A program made the position numbers and the translations under genes. From contig WIUZ02000001.1 of assembly GCA_015956445.1 (NCBI GenBank), positions 4,030,001 through 4,094,000 on the forward strand: DNA of 64,000 nt, in the 5' to 3' direction. Of the stretch, positions 27,301 to 39,752 are shown in pieces. Each line of letters starts with the position of its first letter. Within the stretch, counting starts at the first letter, position 1. The DNA comes from Thelephora terrestris. Taxonomy: Eukaryota; Basidiomycota; Agaricomycetes; Thelephorales; Thelephoraceae. The notes under the pieces are model-generated. The model was not told where the DNA came from. It made no database searches and worked only from the letters and a program-made list of their open reading frames with translations.

Positions 27301-27473
27301 GGATGGGAAGGCAGGACCTGATGGGTGCATGTGAACGCAGAGACCTTGACGGTAAGCATCCCTCAGCCATATGATCCGTGGCTCCGCGATGTTTGTATGC
27401 AACACCGCTGACTGACCGGGGTTGTCTTTCAGGCGTTAGATTGAATTTCGAGCCCGCGGCTTCGAGCGGTTAA
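24312..27473 (+). CDS. PEX5: Peroxisomal PTS1 receptor PEX5, copy 2
   Basis: The start MSLPLLIGGSAECGPSANNP places a cysteine at residue 13, again the recycling cysteine of the family, followed by NPLRGLAKNFDKDRGIQQ. The disordered half has one clear WxxxF motif (WASDF) and an aromatic WDDLLAEL segment. The TPR half is canonical: VQAWYALGVKQQDSEREQKA, YVQSWLALGVSHTNEANRAK, DVQIALAVLLNSNEEYAKA, DWALYNRVGATLANSGNAD, ELNPVYIRARFNLGISCINL and EEAARHILDALTLQ. It ends AASSG. About nine introns are present. Its TPR repeats resemble classical PEX5 at least as well as copy 1 does, so both are probably working receptors. Two PEX5 proteins with distinct cargo are reported for Ustilago maydis. It converges on CDC26 with 131 bp between stops. 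Confidence 0.92.
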
Positions 27474-27604
27474 CAGACCGTAGTATATAGCACTTAAACC
27501 TGTGTTGGATTAAAGGCCGCTTGACTGTTCTCCGATGTCATCTTTTTAACGTTACATCTCTTGCATGCGTCCATCCTGGGTGCAATTGAGAGGACCCTGA
27601 CCGC

Positions 27605-27856
27605 CTACTTTAATCCCAATCTTTCCTCCTTTGACATCGCTTTCCGCTCTTTCTCACTTTCGGCAGCGGCGTTCCTTCCTTCTACGTCCTTGAGCGCATC
27701 TAATTTCCCCTTGCCGCTTGAGCCCTCTCCCCCGGCGCTGTTGGGGGAAGTAGAAGTGTCTGTGTTGGCCGCTTGCTTCCTTGCCTCTACAAAATCCTTG
27801 ACTTGTTGGATATCGGCCTCTGTCATCGGGATGAGTGTTGGTGGTCTGCGGATCAT
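27605..27856 (-). CDS. CDC26: Anaphase-promoting complex subunit CDC26 (APC12)
   Basis: A single exon of 83 residues starting MIRRPPTLIPMTEADIQQVK. The M-(L/I)-R-R-x-P-T start followed by an acidic helix (FVEARKQAAN) is the defining mark of Cdc26, which inserts its N-terminus into the TPR superhelix of APC6/Cdc16 and stabilises the APC/C. The remainder is low-complexity Ser/Gly then Lys/Glu-rich, as in fungal homologues. An in-frame upstream reading exists but lacks conservation, and the internal ATG at 27856 gives the exact family start. Confidence 0.8.
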   Translation of the reverse strand: MIRRPPTLIPMTEADIQQVKDFVEARKQAANTDTSTSPNSAGGEGSSGKGKLDALKDVEGRNAAAESEKERKAMSKEERLGLK

Positions 27857-28225
27857 GCTTGCCGCCCTCCGTCGTAAAGCGAAAGATAACAACAAGCACT
27901 GCGGTCCGCAGTGCACGATTAGCCTCGATTGTTCCTGCAAATGCTGCGGTCTCCCCTACCTGCCTTTGCGTGGTCGCGTCGCTGCGGTCGTGGAGGGATC
28001 GTCGCAGACGGACGTGGTTGCGGAATAGGCTGCGGGTGGCTGAACCCGGCGATCTCTCCGATATAACCTTTCCTCGACCACCACGCTCGCGCACGCCTTC
28101 CTCTCTCACCCTCCACCTCTCCGCCTTTGAACAATCTCTCGAGGGCACGATCGCTTTTTCATCTGTACTCTCGCATCGGCCCTTCATCCGACCCCAACCG
28201 CGCCAATCCGAAATAGTTTGATATT
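27857..28225. promoter_or_regulatory. Divergent promoter, CDC26 / PRA1-family gene
   Basis: These 369 bp lie between divergent start codons. The plus-strand half is pyrimidine-rich (CCTTCCTCTCTCACCCTCCA), typical of fungal start regions. No specific site is recognised. Confidence 0.4.
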
Positions 28226-29238
28226 ATGGAGGCCGCGTTACGCGCAGCAGAGGTTCTCAAATCTTTCAGGGTCAGTCGTTTGCGTTTAATCCCCCAATCC
28301 TCTTATGTGGCTCCACTTCAACGAACGCCCCTCGCGCGTGCGGTTCGTATCAGAACGCATCGTGGGGTTGTCTTGTGTGTCGTGATGTGGTACCACTCAC
28401 AAGATCACGCCTTTTCTCTCTCGAATGGGCGGTTTGGCTGACGATGTGACCTGATTTTTCTTTTCTCTCGCAGGAGACTAGCTTGAATGGATTCAGATCT
28501 CCCATAGAATTCTTTGATTTCAACAGGCTTTCAAGACCTGCGGATTTTAGCACCGCCGTTTCCGTGAGTCTCGCTCGTGCGGCTTCTGGCCACTGATTGG
28601 CACCAATTCACGTTGCTGATACATTGCTTCGGCGCGGTACCTGATTGTAGCGCGTATCGTACAACACTAGATATTTCTCCGGTACGTAGGTCGTCGATGA
28701 CAATCTTGGGGTTACTGACAGACTTGCGGATACTCAGGGAACTACTCGTTGATCATCGGGATGTTGGCGGTTTATTCCATGTGAGTTCTACCACCGCGCC
28801 CCCTTATAGTTCGCAGAGTTTTGATCCTCGTGTAGTTTGACCAACTTGTGGTTGTTGGTTGCCCTCGTTTTCCTCGTCGGAGGCTTCTCTCTCATCAACA
28901 AGTTTGGTAAGTTTCGTGACTACATTTGGTCTGCTTTTCCGCTTTATTGCCCTCCCCTTCGCCACCTGTGTTCCACCCTGCTACCCGCGGGTCTCAAATG
29001 TTGACCCTGCTTGATTCTCTCAGGCGCGGACCCTCTACAGTTTGGTGATCGTACCATCACCCAATCGCAACTCTACACCGGTCTTTTCGTGATCGGGATC
29101 CCACTCCTCCTTTGGGCATCGCCCCTGGGAACCTTCTTCTGGCTCGTCGGTGCCTCCTCGATCATCATCCTCGGTCACGCGAGCATTATGGAGCCAGGCG
29201 TTGAAAGCGAATACGCCCAGGTCGACGGTGGCGTGTAA
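28226..29238 (+). CDS. PRA1/YIP3-family prenylated Rab acceptor
   Basis: The protein is about 170 residues, from at least five exons starting MEAALRAAEVLKSFR. The core reads RPADFSTAVSRVSYNTRYFS, GNYSLIIGMLAVYS, then the paired hydrophobic segments LTNLWLLVALVFLVGGFSLI and LYTGLFVIGIPLLLWASPLG followed by TFFWLVGASSIIILGHASIM. This order (RP, N-x-R-YF, NY and two helical hairpins) is the PRA1 fold. Members sit in Golgi/ER membranes and act on prenylated Rab GTPases in vesicle traffic. One coding exon, RVSYNTRYFSG, is only about 31 nt. Confidence 0.88.
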
Positions 29239-31962
29239 GCGCTCGAAGGGTCGTCGTGTAGGTGTCAGGAGTAGATGACGATGTTGCAATGATTTGGTTA
29301 CCCTTGTGTGTTGTCTTCGTCCTAGTGCATTCGTAATCGCTAAGATTAGCATCTTACATATATTTCGGGAGCGATGCACATCCCGTGGTGTGCGTCGGTC
29401 CCTTGGTGTATATCCCCTGTACTTGCTCTTTCACGTTTGAAACTTTACCCCAGAAATGTGCCTAGAGTACTTCAAGAGTCTCACGAGATGTGACCCTTTC
29501 AATGATCCCAGCACCCCTGGTTTACGCCCCTCAGGATGCTGACGAACCTGAACTGGACGCTGGCTATCATGCATTCGTTGCGAAGGGGGGTAACGTTTGC
29601 TCTATATCTTTCTGGTTAACAAACTTTGCAGTGGAAATATGATACCTGGCTAAACTTACGTCAGGTGCCTGAGAAAACGCGCCCAACCTTCGTCGTCGCA
29701 GCTGATTCTGGAGTGTGCACACGAGCATTTTGGGGCAACCCTGGAGGTGCTATCCGAAACCCTGGCGACATGAGTGGGGATATGACCCTTCACGTTTTTC
29801 AACAATGGTCAACTCCTCAGTGATATCCTTGTCTATTCTCCCGGATTTTAGGTTAGAACCCGTCGACGGTGATGATCTTGCGAGTCCGTAGTAGTGCTTT
29901 GGCAAACCCACTGTCTGCTACCGGGTGTCCACCTTTAGCGGGTCGATTCTCCAGTGGATCAAGCAAATCTCCGAAGTTACCCCGCCGTCCATTGTGGCTA
30001 TCTCCTCAGGGTTATCCCTGAACCTACTGAAAGGCAACGCACACTACCGCGGGGCTTTGATAGTTCAAAGTGGAACATCAGAGGGGCCGATGAACGAGCA
30101 GAGGCACCCGGAATTCAGTGGCGAAAAAGTTCTCCATACTCTCTGATGTGAGGTTCAGGAAGCGGTTAACCTTAGAAATCGTTTCAACTCGAACGTCATC
30201 TTCTCCCACCCCCTTCCCAAAGCTTATGCACGATCGATGGGAGGGAGTTCCCGTTAAGGAAACAAGGCACCATACACCGGAACCGGTGCGTGAATGTTAA
30301 CCTTGCAAAAAGATAAAAAAAACGCGAAACAGCTTCCGGCCCCACGAGGTTCTGGCCTTTCACAATTACAATACGCCGGCGTAAAGTGCGGACAAATGTA
30401 TCCGAAGCGTATGCAGATACAGTTACTATATACCACACACTACACAAGATTTTCTTGGGACACCGGTCATCTAACCCTACACATACAGACAAAGACCCCT
30501 CCACATGCTTTGCCGTGAGCAAATCTCCAAGTGAGCATTCGACCACCCTTGGCCAATTCTCCAACTCGCTGAAACGGACTGGAGGGGAACAACGAGATCA
30601 CAACTCATTGAGTCACCCTTCCCCTCAACCGCGTGGGTGCAAGTGCTGCCATGGCACTGCGAAGGTCAACGCCGTTATCCCAAATGATGATCATGAAGCA
30701 CCAGTGTACACAGATGATGTTTAGCACGCTGGCAGACGTTGACCAGCGTTCAAATAAGATCCTCCGTTATGAAGGATACCGCAAACTTCTTGGTACACCG
30801 GCACAATCGACACAATCCAGAGCCTGAAATGAACACCCAGGGGCTACAGGTTGGGCATCCAGGAGCCTGAAGACTGGCACCTGTACATGAGACCGACCCT
30901 GAGCCACGGCGGGCGTGTTTCGGCAAAAGTAAAATCATCAATCTGCCGTTGCCGAGCCATGGGGACCAAACCTGCAAAGATGTCTTAAATAAATATCCAC
31001 ATTGGGCCTTCATGAACTTCACACACATAGCATGCAACAGCGCCTTTGTTGGAAAAGGCGGGTCTTTAGCAAGGTACATCTCAACGTCTGACTCACTTAC
31101 CTGGGACAAGGGATTGGCAGGCCTTTGAGATGCAGAAATTAGCATCATCGAAAGCGCTGCTGTTCAGTAGGCAAACTTCATGTGTTTGTGGATCTCAATT
31201 GTGCATTTTTACGACGACCTGCGAAGAGGTGTAAAAATTAAGTGAGTCAGAAAACGAGAAGAAAAATCTCCAACAGGGGAGAGACAAAATCTTCAGAGTG
31301 CGCGAGCAGAGGGCAAGAAAGAAGAAAAACAGGGAGGGCGGGATTAGCAATAAATATAGAGAACACGAAAAAAACTGTGCGGGCATGATAAAGAGGGCGT
31401 GCGAAAAGCATAGCAAAATTAAAGCGAATTAGAGCCGCAAGAAGGGAAACGGGATAGGACCAGGCGGGGTAGAGGGTCAGAAGAAGGGAGGTGGAGATAA
31501 GCCGGTGTGGGTGATGGAAGTGGCAGGGAGGGCGGGAATACACGTTCTTGCGGACGCAACGAAGGGGGTGTGTACAAGCGGTAGTTGACGAGAATACAGC
31601 CTAGACCAAAGACCCCTTGTACACATCTTGGAAGCCGAGAGCAAAGACAAGCGAGATATATCAATAATATAGAGGTAGTCCTGTAACCATAGGTGGAGAA
31701 ACGATCCAGAGAGCCGGTCCCCCTCGTTTATGCCCGATAGAAGTTGTTTCGTGAGTTTTGTACATATGAGTTTATGTCTGTATGGTTTGATGAGCCGTCG
31801 TTCCGTGTATAATACAAGGGGCAAGGGCGGATGATTGTGGGAAAGTTAGGGTCTTGGGTGCGATGACGGAATCTAGCCGCGAGAGCATCGGTTGGGTGAG
31901 GAGGTGGCGGTTGGGAGGGCCGAGGGGGAGAGCAACAGAAAGTCTCGAACAGTCGGTCAGGG
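29239..31962. other. Gene-poor 2.7-kb stretch with a purine-rich tract
   Basis: I recognise no gene. A plus-strand reading from about 29500 (MIPAPLVYAPQDADEP) looks protein-like for 40 codons and then ends. At about 31230-31640 the plus strand is strongly purine-rich (runs such as GAAGAAAAACAGGGAGGG). Read on the minus strand this is a pyrimidine tract immediately downstream of the ERT1 stop, perhaps a long 3' untranslated region. Confidence 0.35.
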
Positions 31963-34371
31963 CTACAATAACGGCAACCATTGGCCTACAATGAACGGAG
32001 ATGAGCGAGAACCCCGCAAGATCATTAGGTCGCTGAGTTGGAAAAATATTCACCGATGATGATACTAGGCAGATCCATAATGTCCCGCCTTATCGAGAAA
32101 CAGAAGGTGCATGGCACAGGAGCCCCGCTCGGCTTCAATAACACACAATGCGAGACGACAGACTGAGTGGTGCTCTCGAACGCATGCGACGCAAAGTTTT
32201 CCCAGTACTCGACCACTGATTGGTTCTCGAATAGCTGTGCAGGGATCAGCACTTAAAATCGATGGAAGGGGAGGACGGAAGCAAATCAAAAGGGGAAGCG
32301 GGCGAAAAATCATGCGAGAGGGACCAAAATGGCAAACTTCTGGGGTCGCAGATGGTTCAACTGACCTCATAAATAAACTTCTTTCGACACCCAACCATGG
32401 CGACGTGCTCATCAGTCGACGATGACTCGTCGGAAGTCGATGACCCATGTGGATCAAGCAACTCCTCCTTTGACCACTCCGTGAGCAAACAGAATTCATC
32501 ACCGACAAGACAAATTTCGCCCGTTCTTCTCCACACACAGGTCGGGGTACCGCTGAAAGAGATCAATTTCTCGAGTTCCTGCGATGGAAGAGACACGTGG
32601 TTAGCCGTTTATAAAAGAACGGCACGACCGCGTGGGTCGCAATTTTAAGATACTTACCAAAACCGAACGTTGGAAACATTTTTCAAAGAAAACTTCGTCT
32701 TCCTCAGATAGCGGCATTTGTAGAGCGATCAGCGAGGGCCTGACAATGGCAAGGGCCCTCACTACCCTCAAGATGTCATTCTTTTCGAACCTATCAAAAA
32801 GTGGAGACGCATCAGTATGCAGCGTTTGGGGTCCTGGAGCCAAATGGAAAAGTGCCGAGGGGAGGGTTGAGCTTACCTCGAAACGATGAATTTCATCAGA
32901 AAGTGGTATCCTTCCGTGTAGTCGAAGCTCTTGGGAACATTGACCTTGTTTCGACACTGGAGATGCGATGGGACATTTGCTGACGATCCGCCGACGGTGG
33001 GGTACTCATCCTCTGAGGATGTGTGTTGCAAAGAGACGGATGACGACACTGGTGATGCAGTGGCTGTGCCCGGCTGGGAGGGTTTAGACGCCGGATTGTC
33101 GGTTACGCATGAGCTGCTCTGGAACGTCGACGGGGTCGTCCTTGTGCATGGAGTAACATACCGCAGTAGCTGGTTGTTGGCGGGGGAGCGCGCGGTCTGC
33201 ACAAGCGAGAATGGGAGGAGATTAGGCGTCAAGCCTATTTCAGCAGACGGGGGTGCGGAGAAACAGAAACCCGGGTGAAAATCACAGGAAATTTGTCGAG
33301 AGGTATTGGTCAGCAGGGCAACCAAACTGTTTGCGGAAATGATATACACACCCGTCTGATCACGTGGATAATCTGACCATCCTGGGGTGGTGTAGTTCGG
33401 CGAGGGCGGCTCGCCCGCCATCGAGTTTGTAGGTAACGTGGGGGGTGGTGTCGAGGTACCGCGGTCGCTCTCTGACGGGCTGTTCGTGTCGCCCAACATC
33501 GCTGAGAGAATGGAATACTCCAAGTTCACAGTCTCTGACCCAAAAGATCCAAGGGAGGAAAAGGCGGGCGACATCGAGTAAGAGGAGTTCGGGTCAAAGG
33601 GCGACGTGTATGTGGTGGTCGTGAACGGGAACATGGGAGAGACTGGGTACGGTTCCGCTGGATCGGTCGAAAGATAGGTATCAGATCATGCGCATTCGAA
33701 CGAATGAGGAAGAGCTTGCGAACAAGTAGGAATTGGAGCGTTCTGAGCCATCTGGACCGGTTCTGGGGAGACTATCCTCGGCTGTTGCATCTCTGGCTGA
33801 GGTGTCTGTTTCTTCTTGAGGGCGTTGTTGGAAACCTTTCCGTGTTTCCCACCCTTTTCTCGCTCCAGGGCCTCTGTGTGGGGTATGAGATCACTGGTTT
33901 GGTGGATGTGCGGAAAGCAGATACGTACCTAATTCTTGGTCGTCGAGGAGGTATTTGGCCTTCTTTCGATGACCTTCGATACAGTCACTCGGCATACCAC
34001 GCTTTATACAGCGTTGGCAAGGTCTTGCTGCAAAGCGGGGTAAAAAAAGCAATTAAGTCATGAACGTGGTCGAGAAAACATGCGCAGCAAGTTGGAACGT
34101 GACACAGACCATCGTCGCATGTCAGATGGGCTTTCTGACAGTGTATGCAGGCTCTGTTGGCCTTTTTCTTCTTCACCACCGGTTTGCTGACACTGACTGA
34201 ATCGGGGAGGTCGGTGCGTTTACGCTTAACGGTGGTGGTGGTGGTGGTGGTGATTGTCGCTGTCATGGTCGAGTCTCTGTAAGGTGAGGAAACGACAGCG
34301 TGCGCAGGGGACGGTTGGCGGATGTTCGTCGGCGAGGAGGGGAAAACTGGTGATAGCAGGTGCTGTTGCAT
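31963..34371 (-). CDS. ERT1: Zn2Cys6-PAS activator of gluconeogenesis (ERT1/AcuK type)
   Basis: The protein starts [11 protein letters not shown] Thr run and basic patch ([14 protein letters not shown]) precede the Zn2Cys6 domain: [15 protein letters not shown] then [16 protein letters not shown], followed by [16 protein letters not shown]. The [15 protein letters not shown] and GHRKKAKYL pairing is diagnostic of the ERT1/AcuK/AcuM/Rds2 group, which activates PEPCK and FBPase genes on non-fermentable carbon. A long Ser/Pro/Thr linker leads to a PAS domain ([17 protein letters not shown]-like, [42 protein letters not shown]). The last exon (31963..31985) adds GQWLPLL, the usual family ending. 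ATG 34371 is used; the codon two upstream is not ATG. Confidence 0.9.
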
Positions 34372-34549
34372 GATCAAGTTCTTTAGAGGATCAATAAAAA
34401 ATTGAGAATGACCGCTAAGGACCGTCCTTCCGACGACGCCGAATCACCAAAATTTCAAACAGCCAAGCAGCCACAAAAAATATCCTCGTTTAATTCCGCA
34501 TTCGTCGTCGGAAGACCGTCAAACGAACGGTCCGACGTCCCTGCTCATG

Positions 34550-35814
34550 CTACCTATACCCGACAACAACGCGCGGAACAGCCCACGGGTCTTTCCACAC
34601 TTCCGTCGCTGATACTCCCCCAGTCACCTCTCTAAGTATCTCCCGAACTTCTTCCGCCTGTGTGTGCCCGACTTCCAACGCGACGACCCCATTGGCACCG
34701 AGAACACCGTCAGTAGACACAATCTCGGCGATTCGATGGTAGAACGCCAGTCCTCGACCGTTTGAACTATCCCCTCCGGATTTGTGTGTTGGCAGATCTC
34801 CCAACAACGCCCTTCGATCTTCCCATTCTCGCACGGAGTTGGGCAGTCGCTCATACTCGTCCAATGGGATATACGGCGGGTTGGACGTAATCACATCAAA
34901 CGGGAGGCCCATCCCTGAGAGGACCTCCTGCGCGAAATTTTCTTGAAAGATATTCGCACGTATCACGTCGAAAGAAGATCTCTGAGCTCCGTCCGTTGCT
35001 CCAGCACCAATCACGTTCCTTGTCCTATGGCCGCGATTGAATCGACCATAACACTCGCCCTCTGGATCGCCGTCGTGAGACGCAATGCCGCTCGAAAGAG
35101 TTAGCGACTGATCAGTCGCGTTTTCCCGAGCCAAAAGAACAGCTTTGGTGGAGATATCGACTCCGTAAGCGGCGGTGATACCCCCAGCCTGGCTTCGTAA
35201 GTGGCTGATCAGAATGGGTATGCATCCAGTACCGGTGCACAAGTCAAGCATCCGGAGTACCCCACCTCCGCCTCTCACGGGGAATCTTTCCTCTAGTAAA
35301 GCTGCCAGGCGAATTGTCCAATCCTCAGTCTCTGGACGCGGTATCAAAGTCGGAGCACGCGTCTTGATCGTTATTGGACCGAACGGTTGGCTCCCTGCAT
35401 AAATCACGTCATAGGTCAGTTACAAGACCTCTGGGATTAGCAGGAGGGAAAGTTCGACAAGGAAGGAACCTGTTTGTCGTTTCAGGGGCCAACCCCAGAC
35501 ACCTCCGGCAAAATCGAGCCGTACTCACCGAGAATGTATTGCAGGGGCTCTCCCTTGAGGCGCCTGTCTACCATCTTCCTCAATTCTCCGACTTCCCATT
35601 CCATGTCTTCCCGCTTGCGAATAGGCGAAGTGATCGCAGTGACGCTGGCCACACTTCTCCGAGTTCTGACCTCCTCACGCATCCACTTCAGCTCCATCGT
35701 GGCCGACTCGGATCCCAATCGGCCGCTCAATCGTTCCCACAACGCGCTCAGCGGCGCGTCAGAGAAGGGCTGCGCCCGAGCCCGGCCAAATGCCCGTCGT
35801 GCCACGAATGTCAT
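34550..35814 (-). CDS. MTQ1: HemK/MTQ1-type release-factor glutamine methyltransferase
   Basis: Two exons (35814..35529 and 35394..34550) sum to 376 residues. The N-terminal helical domain ends KGEPLQYILG, and the methyltransferase core has PTLIPRPETEDW, the SAM-binding DLCTGTGCIPILI, YGVDIST and the catalytic TSNPPYIPLDE motif. It methylates the GGQ glutamine of class I release factors with S-adenosylmethionine; the HemK/MTQ1 branch acts on the mitochondrial factor. An insertion of about 35 residues rich in Gly/Arg after SLTLSSGI is longer than usual. The 134-nt intron is long for this region. It sits 178 bp upstream of ERT1 on the same strand. Confidence 0.9.
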
Positions 35815-37018
35815 TTAACTCCTAGTCTATGAGTGCTGGGTGTCAAAAAGTCGGTGAACGCCCAAATGAGGAAAGGTGATTCGGTACCTTGGCGTGGAAT
35901 TGGCGAGAAAGACCGATCAGAAGCAACGAGGGTGTTTGTGAACTGGTCTGGGAAGACAATGGCCAACGTATATGATGATGGAAGACCGAACAACTCTTGC
36001 TTCTGTGTGTGCTGAAGCACTGAAGCACTGAACTCTTAACACGCGAGTCCACACAAGCACCCGGCACAATCAGTGCACCGTCGAAAGCCGCAAAAAGTGC
36101 CGCCTCGGTCGTGTGGTCGCAATTGAATCACAGAGAGACTAGAACGGATTCGATGAAGGTGGGAAAACATGTCCGGATGACAAGGATCAGGAACACGGGA
36201 GCCGACCGATTGATGGTGGCAGTTGCCGAACACCCAGTGAGAGGGATCCTGACAAGGCGGTTTGTAGTTGGCTGACTGTTCTCTGCGCTTACTGTACCAC
36301 GAGAACAAGAAACACAACGCCCGCCAAGCCAGACAATCTCGGTTCTCACTAAACGGAACGCAGAGGCCGTCTAGTATACTCTCAAACTAGTGAAAACCGA
36401 TAACGAACGAAATCAGCACGCAACCGTCCCGCCACCAATGAGATCGACCAAAAACTCGACCCTTGGTTAGAACTGACGAAAGCGCAAAGGCGCTTATCAG
36501 CCACGAACCCACACGGGCTGGTCTCAAAGTCATCCACATCAGAAAGGGCGTGCACAAATCTGACAGCGACCGAAGGAAAGGAGGTGCGTACGGCAATTCA
36601 ATTCGCATTGATAACCGCGCTCCTGGCATGAATTACCGTCCTTCTGGGTGTGCCGGGAACGTGGGAGATCTGGGGCTGGGGCTATGTAGAAACTAGCCAC
36701 AGTTTCGTACTCACTGCGCGTCACCCTTTGACTTAGTCGTCGATGGCCGAACGCCACCACGCCACCCTTCATGTGTGGGGACCACGCTGAAGCCGCACCG
36801 AAGAAGCCAGGTTTGATTCTGCGCCCGAACTACAATAGCACTGACCTTACACGAGAACGCGACACCAAATATACACAAGCTGGCGGCGCAACTGTACACC
36901 GCTCACCCGTACAGGCACTGTAGACACATACGTACGAACTAGCAGTCAGAAGGCCCGATTCAAAGCGGAGAGGACCATAGCTCGCCTGGGATGTGATTTC
37001 ACGGCGTCCGTGATTACA
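35815..37018. other. Intergenic 1.2 kb
   Basis: I see only unconserved short open readings on both strands and no recognisable gene. The part next to 35815 is the MTQ1 promoter; the part next to 37018 is the 3' side of the phosphatase gene. Confidence 0.35.
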
Positions 37019-39752
37019 TCACATCATCATGCTCGCTAGCCCTTGCGCGTAATGCATCGGCTTGAGAGGTGGATGCCATTGCTTATCGAACTGGATGAAG
37101 TCCATCGTCCCCGCGTCATCGATCCGGATCTTCGAAACGAATAGGGTCAGCGTACCCCCGAGAAACGAAAGAAAGAGAGACTCACGAATGCACCCAAGTT
37201 TCCACTCTGGTCCACGTAGTTCGGAGCAGAGAAAACCTGATAGTCGAGGTAAACAGGCACGCGAGAAAGACGTGGTTCAGCGCTGGGTCAAGCGGGAGAA
37301 AGAGCTTGCGCTTACGGTGATACACAGTCCATCATGTTCGATGGTGTATCCATCTGTACCCAGAACAGCGGGGGACAAGACACCAGATAGGCGGATGCAA
37401 TGCAGAGGGCAAACGCATCAGCGCAATTCAATTGAGGAGCGTAAAACCGACGAGTCCCACCTTGTCGGACTTCGTGGGATCGAATGATCGCCGACACTTT
37501 ATTCTCCGTGCACCATCGTTTTGTAACGTCGGGTCCGAATGCGATGCCGACGCCCTAAAGCGTTGCACGCGCAGAAGTAAGTCGGGATTCCGGTCCGAGG
37601 TAGCGAGGGTGAAGGAAAAGGGGGAAAGCTACGTACCCGTCGACTTGGTCCTCGCCCAGGAGCATCCTGGGGATCCGTCCACAGTAGCTAAATAGTCATC
37701 AATTTATTTGTTTTCTTCGTCACGGTGAGTGTCCACAGCTGCACTCTTACCTCACCTAAACCGCCAAATGAGTCTGCGTCAGCCGCCAATCAAGCAAATC
37801 AAAGGGAACGTTTCTCGTACACATCAGTCCTTCCTGACCAGGTTGCTTGCCAATCCTCTCGATCTTCCTAATTTCATTCAATGTCACGCCGTCTTTGCTG
37901 AATAGACCCCCATGAACCACGAAGTATCGTTTCGTCCCGTCAGGTCCGATTATCACAGTCTTATCTCGCGGCGACGGGACAGGAGGCTTCGTGGCGGATA
38001 TCAGGGTCGCTAAAGGCACTAAAGAACACAGTTAATCAACCCCAACTCTGGAGTCATGTAGATGCAACTTACTTGCTGTAAATACATGGGAAAATAGCTA
38101 GGGGCAGGATCCGACGGTCAGAGGGAGTCCCCGATCGCGGTGGGTAAATTAAGCTCACCTTGTAGGTCTGTTCTCCGTGCTTGTGTTTGGCTTCGCCTTC
38201 AAAGCCATAGGCCCGGTTCATATCTTTCGTCTCGTGATTTCCACGGTTGATATACATTCTCTTCGGGTATAACCCTTTTGACGGTGTCAAGTCGACTAAG
38301 CCGAGATATCCAGAGGAGAACTTACATTTGAACGCAAAGGCAGTCAAGATCACCTCTATTGACCAGGATCCCCGATCAACGAGGTCGCCGTTCATCAACA
38401 AAGCATGAGTTTCCGTCGGTTCTCCAGTCAGTTGGAACAATTTGAGGACGTCAAAGTATTGCCCTAAAAGAGATCACGGTTCCGAACCCAAGGCAGAGGT
38501 CATTGTCACTATACCGTGAACATCTCCAATCACATCCACGCTCTTCCCACTCTCCAGTGTCAGCTCCACAAGACTTTGCTCTTTTTCGAAGACCGAGTAA
38601 GCACCGAGGGCGATCTCCCACACGTACCGTTTCGGGAGCGGTTTGCCGTCCTTGAACAATTTCATCATTTCCCGGACAAAATCGATAGTTATGGTGTATT
38701 TTCCGGTTGTAGGGTCTTTTGGAAGTTGTAGACCGGTATACGCCTTGTCGAGTTCACATCCGCCTATATCACGCACTAAGAAGCTGACGTGGTGAAGAGT
38801 GGAGGGCGTAGACTAACCATCCGCGATGATTTCTAGACACCGGAGGACCGCGCTCATCTCCTCTTCACGTTCGATCGCCTGAGTATAATTAATCAATCAC
38901 AAATTCACCAAAGCGTGATGTCAACCAACCCTCTCGAACTCGATTTTCCGTACTAGCTTTTGTGTTGTCTCCAGTTGTTGCCTGACTGTCGAGTTGTGAG
39001 GCTCGAGCGCGAGGACCTTTTTGAAGTCCCCGACTGCGAGTTGGGGTTTCAGCATTTGAAGATGGCACTGCGCTCGCCTGAGGGAATACACAGCAGATCG
39101 CACGTTAAGTTCAAGCACTTCGTTCTCGAAGGAAATAGGTCACGAGAGATGCTCACCGGAAGTAGGCCTAGGATGTCGTGTGCCAGGGTGCATGAATGTC
39201 AAAAATCACGACCCTATGATAATCAGACTCACCTTGACATATTTTGGATCCAAAGAAATCGCCTTAGCTGACCAGAGGATAAGAAACCCGCGTTAAACAC
39301 AGGTGATCGCGAGGGTCAAACATTCCCAGTAAAGGGAAAGCCTCACCGGCGTCACTCAAAGCATACCCGTGTTCCTCCAGCTTGATCCTCGTATAGGACC
39401 GATTACACCACAGCGTAGCATCGAACGGATTGTGATCCAAAGCTTGACTGTAAAGATCTGCAGCCTTGGGAAACTGGTGTGCTGCAAAGGATTGGTGTCA
39501 GAGAATGACCATAAATTAGTGTCGGAACTCCCGCCCGGCGGGGACCGATATCCCAGATACGAAGGTTCTTCGCCATCGACTGGTGTGACACATACCAACA
39601 AAGGCCTTATTAGCTTCCGCTTTGAACTCTGCAGCTTTTTCCTTGTTTTCCTGTGTAAGCTCCGCGAGGGTGAGCTTGTGCAGCTCTGGGGAGGGAGCTG
39701 ATGAAGGCGGCGTCGATTCCCCGCCGGTCGAGGAAGTGCCAGGGTCACTCAT
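37019..39752 (-). CDS. PPT1: TPR-containing protein phosphatase 5 (PPP5/Ppt1)
   Basis: The start MSDPGTSSTGGE leads into a TPR domain (AAEFKAEANKAFV; AADLYSQALDHNPFDATLWC; AQCHLQMLKPQLAVGDFKKV; LALEPHN) that binds Hsp90. The PP2A/PPP5-like catalytic domain follows with all metal motifs: DVIGDVHG, MNGDLVDRGSWS, INRGNHETKDMN, VVHGGLFSKDGV, IIRSHEVRQ and VFSAPNYVDQSGN. The C-terminal helix reads PLKPMHYAQGLASMMM. About fourteen short introns interrupt it. The phosphatase is autoinhibited by the TPR and released by Hsp90 or fatty acids in known family members. All catalytic residues look intact. Confidence 0.95.

Noticed and set aside
27857-28187. N-terminal extension of CDC26 by the upstream open frame
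   Set aside because: The family start M-x-R-R-x-P-T falls exactly at 27856, and the upstream residues are low-complexity without conservation.
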